Shown in pieces: positions 8,059 through 16,600 of a stretch of DNA of 64,000 bases. The position numbers were made by a program, and so were the translations under genes. A model generated the notes under the pieces. The model was not told the origin of the DNA and ran no database searches. It saw only the letters and a list, made by a program, of their open reading frames with translations. How positions within the stretch are numbered: the first letter of the stretch is position 1; every line of letters starts with the position of its first letter. The DNA comes from Saccharothrix tamanrassetensis. Its GTDB lineage: Bacteria; Actinomycetota; Actinomycetes; Mycobacteriales; Pseudonocardiaceae. The stretch spans positions 744,001 through 808,000 of the forward strand of contig NZ_JACHJN010000002.1 in assembly GCF_014203665.1 (NCBI RefSeq). The letters are read 5' to 3'.

Positions 8059-8499
8059 TCAGGCGGTCTGCCACTCCACACAGGTCGGCCGCTGGGCGGT
8101 GGTCAGGAAGTCCTTCAACGCCAACGCAAGCGTCTCGACCGACACCCCCGCCCCCGCCGGGTAGTCCACATAGTCCGAGCGGTACTCCGGCGACGCGGCC
8201 TCGCCGGCCAACGTGGAGTAGTCGTGATCCGGGTCGGCATACGTCAGGTAGCCGTAGCCGTCGTGAATGGCCGCCGCCACGTCGTGGTCGGGAATCTTCG
8301 TCTGCCCCGGCTCGCCCAGCAACCCTTCCGTGTCGTCCATCAACGGCCGCTCCTGGTGCTCGATCACCGCAGGGCCCGCGCCGGGCTCGGCGAGCCGGCT
8401 GAGCAGGGCGTCCACGTCATCGGGGGACTCGACGGTCAGCTCGTCGGCGGCCTCGGTGTCGTCCGGGTCGTTGATCGGCCACACAGCGGTGAAACTCAT
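8059..8499 (-). CDS. Imm1 family immunity protein, orphan
   Basis: A 146-residue acidic protein from the ATG complementary to 8497-8499 (an ATG 9 bp upstream is also possible). The C-terminal ALKDFLTTAQRPTCVEWQ and the GYGYLTYADPDHDYSTL segment match the Imm1 family, immunity proteins that neutralise secreted polymorphic toxins, often deaminases or nucleases. No toxin gene lies on either side: upstream is 750 nt of repeats, downstream is rfbD on the other strand. It may be a remnant of a toxin locus or an orphan protecting against toxins of neighbouring strains. Confidence 0.78.
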   Translation of the reverse strand: MSFTAVWPINDPDDTEAADELTVESPDDVDALLSRLAEPGAGPAVIEHQERPLMDDTEGLLGEPGQTKIPDHDVAAAIHDGYGYLTYADPDHDYSTLAGEAASPEYRSDYVDYPAGAGVSVETLALALKDFLTTAQRPTCVEWQTA

Positions 8500-8781
8500 G
8501 GCGGGCATCATCGCAGTGAACGCGGGGAGTGACCACCTGGGATGGTCGATTGGGCCGTTGGGGTGGAGGTGGCTTATCGCACTGGTTTTGCGCACAACCA
8601 GTGCGAGAACCTTTCCGTCATGTCCGAGCACGGGCGATTCCCGGACGCCTCCGCACAGCGCTCCGACGGTGAGCGACAACGCTTCCTGTGGCGGGTCTGC
8701 GCGGTCACTGGATCGCGGCAGATCTCGTGGAGTGTCCTCACCGGCCCCCGCGAAGCCGAGGCTGTGCCGCGACGGTAGCAC

Positions 8782-9530
8782 GGCGTCTCAATTGGCTGGA
8801 CTCACGCTGGCAGCCGCTCACGCTTCCCGGTTCGCAGGTAGGCCCACGCGCGCTCACGGATTTGGGGCGCCCTGTGCATCAGCCCGCCCGCCGGCCGACC
8901 ACCCGCCGGCCGACCACCCGCCGGCCGACCACCCGCTGGCTGCCTTCACCCGCTGGCTGCCTTCACCCGTCGCCGGTTCGCCCACCGGCGAGTCGCCCGC
9001 CGGCCGACTTCATCCGCCTCCGGTTCGCCTGCCGGCCGACTTCATCCGCGTCGGTTCGCCCGCCGCCGGCTCGCGTGCTGCACGAGCCCGCCCGCCACCC
9101 ACGCCAGGTCACGCGCCGCCAGTTCGCGCGTTGCACCGGCTCGCGGGTGCTACACCAGTTCGAGGGCTGGTTCGAGCGGCGGTCTGGTGCGGGCTCGCTT
9201 GTGGCTTGATAGTGGCTCGCTCGTCGCTTGCGGCTCGTGGTCGGAATCGATGGCGGTTGGACGTCGGGGCGGTTCGGAGCGGAAGCGGAAGCGGGAGCGG
9301 GAGCGGGAGCGGGAGCGGGAGCGGGAGCGGGAGCGGGAGCGGGAGCGGGAGCGGAAGTTGGAGTCGGAGTTGGAGCGGGCCGCCTTGCCGCTGCCGTTCT
9401 ATCTAGGCTCATGCTTTGAGAGCCGTGTCGGGTTGTCACGGGCAGGCCGAAGTACCTGGACGAGTGACCTGTGCACGACTGAACTACTCGGCTGAAGCAA
9501 CTCCGCGCAACGAAGGGTGCGGGACCTGGG
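8782..9530. repeat. Repeat-rich gene-free region
   Basis: No convincing gene is seen in these 749 nt. The left half holds three exact copies of a 15-bp unit (8889-8933), two of a 17-bp unit (8934-8967), and two imperfect copies of a ~32-bp unit containing GCCGGCCGACTTCATCCGC (about 8999-9060). The right half holds a hexanucleotide array described separately. All open frames here are low-complexity products of the repeats. The region separates the Imm1 gene from the glycosyltransferase genes and is likely to vary between strains. Confidence 0.7.
9277..9354. repeat. GAGCGG hexanucleotide array (13 units)
   Basis: Ten perfect tandem GAGCGG units (9295-9354) are preceded by one further perfect and two AAGCGG units. 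Being a multiple of three it keeps frames open on both strands (Ala-Gly or Ala-Pro dipeptides), which explains the spurious frames here. A good candidate for length variation by replication slippage. Confidence 0.9.
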
Positions 9531-10622
9531 TCAGCGGCGGGCGGCTGCTGCCAGGCGGTAGGCCTCTACGGTCCTCTCGGCGGTCTTGCGCCAGGTGAAC
9601 TCCGACGCGTGTGCCCGCCGAGCAGCCTGGTCCGCCGGAGTGGGCGGCTCGTCCACGGCGTCCTGCAACGCCTGACCCAGAGCCTCCGCATCACCGACGG
9701 GCACGTGCACCGCGTGGCCGCCGGCGACCTCGCGCAAAGCGGGAACGTCGGTGCACACCACCGGAACGTTGCACGCCAGGGCCTCCAGCACGGGCAGGCC
9801 GAAGCCCTCGTCGCGGGACGGCAGCACGAGCGTCGCGGCGCCTGCCACGACGCTCCGCAGGTCCACGTCGTTCAGGTACCCGGTCCGCAGCACGCGACCG
9901 TCGACACCCGCCCGACCGGGACCGGCCAGTACCAGCGGCGGCAGGGCGGGGTTCGCGGCGTGGGCGTCCAGCAGGGTCCGCATGCCCTTGCGCGGACCGT
10001 CCGCCCCCACGAACAGCAGGTACTCGCCGGGCAACCCCAGCCGGGCGCGCAAACCGTCGGACGGCGGGCGGGCGGCGAACCAGGCCGGGTCCACGCCCAG
10101 CGGTGTCACGATGATCTTGTCGGGGTCCACCTCGAAGCGGTCCACCACCACGTTGGCGACCGCCTGGGTCGGGGTGCAGACGATGTCCGCCTTCAGCGCC
10201 GACCTCCGGACCAGTTCGGGGAGCCTGCGGTCGGACGGGGGCAAATCCTGTGGCCGGTCGATGAAGGCCAGGTCGTGGATGGTGGTCACGCCGCCCGCCC
10301 GGATGGTCGGCGGCAGGACGAAGTTGGTGGCGTGCATGACGTCCGTCGGTCCGGCCAGGAACTCCACCGGCGGGAACGGAACCCTCAGCCAGAACTGGCG
10401 CAGCAGGCGCGCCGACACCGGCAGCCCCCGTGCCACCACTTCATGCGGCAGCACGGTGCGCAGCGCGCGCCAGCCGCGCAGCGTGAACGCCACCGCGCGC
10501 ACGTCCACGACGTCGGTCATCGACGCCAGTTCCTCGGCCAGCGCGGACGTGTAGCGGCCGATTCCGGTGCGGTGCCCCAACAGGGGCGTGCCGTCGATCA
10601 GGACTTTGAGCGGTTTAGCCAT
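9531..10622 (-). CDS. Glycosyltransferase family 4 (GT-B)
   Basis: A 363-residue GT-B enzyme. The N-terminal VLIDGTPLLGHRTGIGRYTS is the acceptor-domain glycine loop; the donor domain carries LLFVGADGPRKGMRTLLDA and the nucleotide-sugar-binding LPSRDEGFGLPVLEALACNVPVVCTD (the E-x7-E motif). It probably adds mannose, rhamnose or a related sugar to a lipid-linked glycan at the cytoplasmic face. The ATG overlaps the stop of the upstream GT2-GT4 fusion gene by 8 bp, implying translational coupling and a shared pathway. Donor and acceptor cannot be read from sequence. Confidence 0.9.
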   Translation of the reverse strand: MAKPLKVLIDGTPLLGHRTGIGRYTSALAEELASMTDVVDVRAVAFTLRGWRALRTVLPHEVVARGLPVSARLLRQFWLRVPFPPVEFLAGPTDVMHATNFVLPPTIRAGGVTTIHDLAFIDRPQDLPPSDRRLPELVRRSALKADIVCTPTQAVANVVVDRFEVDPDKIIVTPLGVDPAWFAARPPSDGLRARLGLPGEYLLFVGADGPRKGMRTLLDAHAANPALPPLVLAGPGRAGVDGRVLRTGYLNDVDLRSVVAGAATLVLPSRDEGFGLPVLEALACNVPVVCTDVPALREVAGGHAVHVPVGDAEALGQALQDAVDEPPTPADQAARRAHASEFTWRKTAERTVEAYRLAAAARR

Positions 10623-13107
10623 GGCCGCGCAGTTTCTTCAGCACACGGCCGGTGGCGCGCTTGGCGACTTCGGTGGCTCCGCCCTGGTTGAGGTATTCGC
10701 GGACCAGCTGCACGTCCCGTTGCAGCTTCTCGCGACGGCCCAGCGGCCGGTTGCGGACCATCGGGGCGATGCCGGTCAGTCGGTCGGTCGCCGGCCTGGG
10801 GCTGCGGCAGAAGTCGACCAGCGGCGCCAGGGCCGCCTCCCACGTGAAGCGTTCCCGGACGCCTGCGATGCGTTCGCTGCACCCGGCGGCGAACTCCTCG
10901 TCGTACAGGACCTTTTCCAACGCCCGGGCCAGCGCCACCGGGTCCTCGGACGGCACGACCACGCCCAGGCCCTCGCGGGACACCAGGTCTGCGAACGAGT
11001 CGCCGTCCGTGGTCACGATCGGCAGCCCGGACCACAGGTAGTCCAGCACCCTCGTCCGGAACGCGAACGTGGTCTCCACGTGCTCGTAGTGCGTGGTGAC
11101 ACCGCAGTCCGCGTCCAGCAGCCAGTTCTGCCGGTCCTGGTAGGGCACCCAGGTCTCGTTGAAGAACACCTGCGACCCGACCAGCCCGAGGCGCTTGGCC
11201 AACGCCCTGGTCCGGCCGGCGATGTCCATGTCCGGCACCTCGGGGTTGGGGTGCTTCATGCCGAGGAACACCAGGCGCGCGTCCGGGTGGTCGGCGCGCA
11301 GGCGGTCCATGGCGTGGATCAGGGTCAGCGGGTCGAACCAGCTGTAGACGCCGCCCGCCCAGAGCACCACCTTGTCGTCGGCGTCGATCCCCAGGGTGTC
11401 GCGCAGGCCGGGGCCGGTGCGCTGGGGCGGCTTGCCGGACAGTCCGAACGGCGCAACCGCCAGCAGTGACTTGACGGTGGGGTCGGTGTCGTAGAGCGCG
11501 GGCGTGAGGCGGCCCATGGATGCCAGGTGCCCCAACCAGAAGTGCCGCTGCCGTTCGGACGCGCAGAGGAAGAAGTCGCCGCGCCGCAACTGGTTGTTGA
11601 GCACCCGCGTCACGCCGATGAGGTCCTTCTCGCGCTGCTCGTCGGTGTCGTCGCGGCCCTGCTCCAGCAGTTCCAGGTGCATCGGGTCGTAGATGTCGCA
11701 GACCACGATCTTGGTGGACTCCGGCGTCTTCAGCTGCGGGGCGAACTCCAACGCGTGGCCCTGCAGCACGATCACGTCCGCCCACACCAGGTGCGGGTCG
11801 ATGTCGCGCGGTCGGACGCCCAGCACGTCGAACGGGGCGTCCGGTGGCGTGCACAACGGGTTGAGGGTGACCAGGCGGACGTCGTGCTCGTCGGACAGCA
11901 CGTCGGCCATGTTCCACGCGCGGATCGCCGGGCCGGCCATCTTCTCGGAGATGGCGTCACCGGTCATGATCAGGATGCGGCGCGGCCGGCCGTACAGCTC
12001 CTCGATGCCGAAGACGTCCACCAGCACGTCGTGCGCGGCGAGGTAGCGCTCCAGCGGGTACGCGGGCTCCAGGGCCTTGCGCATCAACGGGACGAGGTCG
12101 GCGTCCGATATCCGGCGGGCGGCCTGCTCGACCTCGCGCGACTCGTTCAGCGAGGGCAGCAGTTCCACGAACTGGTCGATCGCCAGGAACCCGGCCAACG
12201 CCTGGCGCGACACCGGCACGGGCGCGGCGTCGGCGGCCGGGTCGGCGGGCCTGCGGGTGATCTCCAGCTGGGTCGGGTCGATCTCGCCGCGCGCGGTCGC
12301 CCGGCGGACCACCAGTGCCAGTGCGGCGGGCAGCGCCTTGGCCAGGGTCTCGTCCGAGACGTTCTTGTACAGGGCGGCGAGCGCGTTGCGCTCCAGCAGG
12401 AACAGCTCACGGCTGGTGTCCACAGTGGACATCGAGGCGTGGTGCTTGTGGTAGGTCAGCGAGGTCGGCTCGTAGCGGACCCGCCAGCCGCGCAGGTTCA
12501 GCCGCCAGCCGAGGTCCACGTCCTCGTAGAACATGAAGAAGCGCTCGTCGAACCCGCCCAGCTCGCGGAACAGCTGCGCGCGGACCAGCAGGGCGGAGCC
12601 GGTGCCGAACAGCACGTCGCGCGGCACGTCGTGGGAGCCGTCGTCGGGCTGCCCGGCGTGCCGCTTGTAACCCATGCCGAACCAGGTCAGGCCGCCGTCC
12701 ACGAAGTCGATCGCGCGGCCGTCCCAGTCCAGCACCTTGCTGGCGACCGCGCCCACGGTCGGCTCGGCGCGCAGCACGCGGACCGCCGCGCGCACCCAGT
12801 CCGGGTGGGGGCGGGCGTCGTTGTTGAGGAACGCCAGCACCGAGCCGGTGGCGTGCCCGGCCCCCAGGTTGCAGCCGCCGGCGAAGCCCAGGTTGTCCGG
12901 CGAGTCGATCACCTCGGCCTGCGGCACGGCGGCCCGGATGCGGTCCGCACCGCCGTCGCCCGAGGCGTTGTCCACGCAGATGACCTGGAGTTTCTCCGCC
13001 GGATAGGACAGGTCGGCGTACAAGGCGCGCAGGCAGGTGATGGTGTCGTCGGCGCCGCGGTGGTTCACCACGATCACGGACACGTCCGGCAGGCTCGCTC
13101 GCTCCAC
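10615..13107 (-). CDS. GT2-GT4 two-domain glycosyltransferase fusion
   Basis: An 830-residue protein with two catalytic modules. Residues ~8-290 are a GT-A family 2 domain of WbbL/rhamnosyl type: VSVIVVNHRGADDT, VDNASGDGG, the metal-binding FLNNDARPHPDW and FYEDVDLGWRLNLRGW. Residues ~385-790 are a GT-B family 4 domain: ILIMTGDAISEKMAGPAIRA, then VVLWAGGVYSWFDPLT and a C-terminal donor site GLPIVTTDGDSF. Such fusions can add two successive sugars to a polymer. It is co-translated with the following GT4 gene. The basic C-terminal tail may help membrane association. Confidence 0.9.
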   Translation of the reverse strand: MERASLPDVSVIVVNHRGADDTITCLRALYADLSYPAEKLQVICVDNASGDGGADRIRAAVPQAEVIDSPDNLGFAGGCNLGAGHATGSVLAFLNNDARPHPDWVRAAVRVLRAEPTVGAVASKVLDWDGRAIDFVDGGLTWFGMGYKRHAGQPDDGSHDVPRDVLFGTGSALLVRAQLFRELGGFDERFFMFYEDVDLGWRLNLRGWRVRYEPTSLTYHKHHASMSTVDTSRELFLLERNALAALYKNVSDETLAKALPAALALVVRRATARGEIDPTQLEITRRPADPAADAAPVPVSRQALAGFLAIDQFVELLPSLNESREVEQAARRISDADLVPLMRKALEPAYPLERYLAAHDVLVDVFGIEELYGRPRRILIMTGDAISEKMAGPAIRAWNMADVLSDEHDVRLVTLNPLCTPPDAPFDVLGVRPRDIDPHLVWADVIVLQGHALEFAPQLKTPESTKIVVCDIYDPMHLELLEQGRDDTDEQREKDLIGVTRVLNNQLRRGDFFLCASERQRHFWLGHLASMGRLTPALYDTDPTVKSLLAVAPFGLSGKPPQRTGPGLRDTLGIDADDKVVLWAGGVYSWFDPLTLIHAMDRLRADHPDARLVFLGMKHPNPEVPDMDIAGRTRALAKRLGLVGSQVFFNETWVPYQDRQNWLLDADCGVTTHYEHVETTFAFRTRVLDYLWSGLPIVTTDGDSFADLVSREGLGVVVPSEDPVALARALEKVLYDEEFAAGCSERIAGVRERFTWEAALAPLVDFCRSPRPATDRLTGIAPMVRNRPLGRREKLQRDVQLVREYLNQGGATEVAKRATGRVLKKLRGHG

Positions 13108-13154
13108 GGGCTAAGCCTGCCTCATGGTGGTCCCGGGTGTTCGACGAAGGTGCC

Positions 13155-13604
13155 CTATGACCCGGATTCGGCCCCCGGGACGTCCTCGGCACCGGCCTTG
13201 CCCTCCTCGCCGGCACCCGCCTTGTCGGCCTCGCCGGCACCGGCCTTGACCGGCTCGTCCTCGGCCGGCGGCGAGGGCAGGCTGTCCCGCTGCCACTCGA
13301 CGGTGATCTTGATGTGCGCCTCGGCGGTGGACTTGGCGATGGCCAGCGCCGCGCTGGAGCTGGCCTTGAGCCCGATCTCCACCGCCACCTTGTCCGGCCT
13401 GGGGTCGGGCATGCTGCCGATCTTCGCGGCCACCGACCTGGCGACCTTCCTGGCCCGGTCGATGCCCGCTTCGAGCGTCTCGTCCATCTTCTCCACGGCG
13501 GCGTCCCAGCGCCGCCCGGCGCGGACCGGGCCGTCGTAGTCCTCGTCCAGCTCGAACGGCACCAGGTCGCCGTCCTCGGTGCGCACCTCGACGTACTCGG
13601 CCAC
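13155..13604 (-). CDS. Trypco1 (CU044_2847-type) partner protein
   Basis: A 149-residue protein from a GTG (complement of 13602-13604) behind GAGGAG, starting 1 bp after the stop of the trypsin/NTPase gene. Residues 1-~110 match the trypsin-co-occurring domain 1: an N-terminal strand pair (EYVEVRTEDGDLVPFELDE), a helix (VEKMDETLEAGIDRARKVA), and the closing VEIGLKASSSAALAIAKS ... IKITVEWQRD. The tail repeats an acidic/alanine unit (KAGAGEADKAGAGEEGKAG). This domain is defined by its linkage to trypsin-like proteases in predicted conflict systems; it is thought to be a regulated effector or protease target. Coupling to the neighbour here is direct. Confidence 0.85.
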   Translation of the reverse strand: MAEYVEVRTEDGDLVPFELDEDYDGPVRAGRRWDAAVEKMDETLEAGIDRARKVARSVAAKIGSMPDPRPDKVAVEIGLKASSSAALAIAKSTAEAHIKITVEWQRDSLPSPPAEDEPVKAGAGEADKAGAGEEGKAGAEDVPGAESGS

Positions 13605-13605
13605 G

Positions 13606-16600
13606 TCACTCCTCTCGACAGACCGGGCCCTCGAACGACCCGGTGGGCACATCGCGGTCATCCTGGTCGAACCGGCTGCGGGCGACCACGCCGCACAGCG
13701 CCGCCACCCACTCGGCGGGGTCGCCGGACTCCAGCCCGCCGTGCTCGTCGCCGGCGTTCGGGTAGCCCGGCACCGCCGGGTCGGGCAGGCGGGTCACCCG
13801 GCGGTCGCTGCGGCCCAGCAGGCGCGGTGCGCCCCACATCAGGTTCCGCTCCCACAGCTGCACGGCGGTGCCGCCGCCCGCCGCGTCCCACGGCTCGTTG
13901 CCCGCCAGCGTGATCTCCAGCCGGTCCTCGTCGCGGAACCGCAGCCGCTCGACGGTCACGTTGTCCGGCACCGGCAGCCGGTCCACCTCGCCGTGCTCGA
14001 CGAGGTCCACGATCACCACCGACCGGCCCTGCCGCACGGCCAGCAGCTCGCCGTCCTCCTCCGCGACGGGCGCCGGTCCGTCGGCGGCTTCGGCGAGCGC
14101 GAAGTCCGAGCCGGGCACCTCCAGCCCGGTGGCCACGGTGTACCGGCGCAAACGCTTGTCAGGCGTCAGGGCTGCGATTTCGTCCTCATCGACACCGACC
14201 AGCCCGGGGTAGCCGTACGGACCCGCGGGCACGGTGAACGGCGTGCCGGCCGGCTTCCCGGTCCGCGCCTCCCACACGCTCACGTCGTGCACCCGCCGCA
14301 CCAGCAGCCGGTGGTCGTCCAGGAACTGCGGCGCCGCGAACGCCTGCTCCGCCTCGGTGGGCGCGGGGCCGGGCGCGGTGAGCCCGCCCAGCGGAGCGAG
14401 GTCGGGCAGGTTCCACAGCGTGACGCGGTGGACGTCCTCGCGGGTGGCGAGCGTCCGCGAGTCGGGGGAGAACGCGTACGAGGTACTCGGGGCCTTCCGG
14501 GGGCGTTCGCCGATCCGCCCGGTCCTGGTCCGGCCTTCCCGGCTCCACGCCTCGACGCGGCCGTCGGCGAACAGCAGCACGACGTGCGCCCCGTCCGGCG
14601 TGAACGAGGCTTCCTCGGCGTCGGCCAGTGCCCGGTCCAGGTCGTCCGGCGGCGGAACGCGCAGCACGATCGCCGTGCCGCGCTCGTCCAGCACCACCCG
14701 CGTCACACCGGAGGGCTCCAGCACGACGTGCTCCACCGAGGTGCCCCTCGGGGCCTGGACGCGGCGGAGGTCGCCGATGGGGCCGACGCGGAGCAGCCCC
14801 GGTTGCAGCTCGGTGTTGCCGAGCAGCGCGACCGCACGGCCGTCCGGGCTGAACTCGCCGGATCGGCACCCGTTGGCGACCGTGTCGACCTCGGCCAACG
14901 TCGCGCCGCTGAAGAACCCGGTCATCCGCAGCACGTTGTCGGCGCACCGCGTCACGGTCGGCTCCGGGCGTCCCGGCACGACCTCGAACGTCTCGACGGG
15001 AAGGTCCCGCCCGCCCGCGACGGACTGCTTGCCCTCGTGGTGGATCACGACCTCGCCGGTGGGCAGCACGCCGCCCAGCATGACCGCGCCTTCGGGGGCC
15101 TGGCGGTTGTAGAACAGCTTGCCGGGCAACGGGATCTTGCGTTCCCCGCCCTGGAGGTCGAGCAGGGTGACCTCGGTCGCGTCCAACCTGCCGTACGCGA
15201 TCCAGCGGCCCGTCGCGTCGGCCCGCACCAGGTCGGCGTCGAGCTCGCGGACGGAACGGCCGGTGCGCGCGTCCCACACGGTGACGTCGCCCTGACCGGC
15301 GTTGGTGATGAGCAGGTCGTCACCCGCCCAGACCCGCTCGCCGGCGGCAGGTATGTCCAGTGTGGACGGTGTGTCGGTGGTGACGTCCCAGATTTCGGAG
15401 CGGTTCTCCGCCGCATAACGGGCGATCCGAGTCCCGCTCGGGTTGAGCTTCGCGTCACCGGTCAGCACCACGCTCGCGAAGCGCAGGTCCCGTGACCAGG
15501 TGCGCAGCAGGCCCCTGGTGTCCAGGCGGTCGGCGGTGCGGAACGCGCGCAGCGTGTTGACCAGCCGGTCGGGCATCGAGCTGCCGCGGCCCAGCAGGGC
15601 GTCGGCGGCGCGGTCGGCGGCCACTTCGCCCTCTTGGCCGATGAACCGGGTCACGGCATAGGTCAGCGAGATCGTCAGGCTGATCACCATGCCGATCGCC
15701 AGCGTGCGAAGCGCGATGCGGCGGAGGTTCCCGGCGGCGCTGGCCGTGATGAACGAACGCTGCTCGGCGGTCGGCTCGTGCTCCTTGGCCATCTCGACGG
15801 CCTTGCGCAAGGCCTTGCCGCGTAACAGGAGCGCGCGTTCCCTGGTGTCGACCCAACGGCGGGTGACGCGCTCGACCTCGTCCTGCCACAGCCGGAACTC
15901 GCGGTCCTCCTCCACCCACTGCCGCAGCCGCGCCCAGTGCCGCACCAGGGCTTCGTGCACCAGCTCCACCGTGGACGGTCCGAGCGTGACCAGCCTGGTG
16001 CGGGCCAGCTCCGACGCGATCGGCCCCAGCCGGTCCGGCGGCACGGCCCGGCGCACGAAACCGCCGGACTCCAGCGGGCTGACCAGCTGGGTGAGCACCC
16101 GCCGGAGTTCGACCGGGTCGAAGCGCTCCGAGATGTGCTCGGCGTAGGTGGACACCGCGCCCGCCACACCGCCCAGGTCCCGGTACGCCCGGTGGGTCAG
16201 GACGCCGCGCTCCTGGCGCTCCCACAGCAGCGTGAGCGTGAACTCCAGCAGCGGCAGCGGGTTGCGCTCGTCCGCCAGGTCGTCCAGCAGCGCATCGGCC
16301 AGCCCTTCCTGCAGGACGGGCATTCCGGCCTGGCGCAACGGCCCTTCGACGGCATCGCGGAGCTCCGGCGTGCTCGGCGCGCCGATGGTCGCCGTGTAGC
16401 CGGCCACCGCGCTGAACCGGGCGTCACCCAGCAGGCGGTGCAACGGGTCGCTGGTGGTGGTCACCACCAGGTCGATCCGCGGTGTCCGGGTCTGGACGGC
16501 CTCGAGCAGCTCCTCCAGCAGGTCGGCCGCCTCGTCCGGCCGCTGCGCCAAGGCTTCGTCGAACTGGTCGACCACCACGGTCAGGCGGCTCGGCGCACGG

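Noticed and set aside
8881..9060. Possible CRISPR array
   Set aside because: Units are 15, 17 and ~32 bp, directly abutting with no unique spacers and no cas genes; simple tandem repeats.
9228..9419. Ala-Gly repeat protein
   Set aside because: The frame exists only because the GAGCGG array is a multiple of three; all three plus frames give dipeptide repeats.
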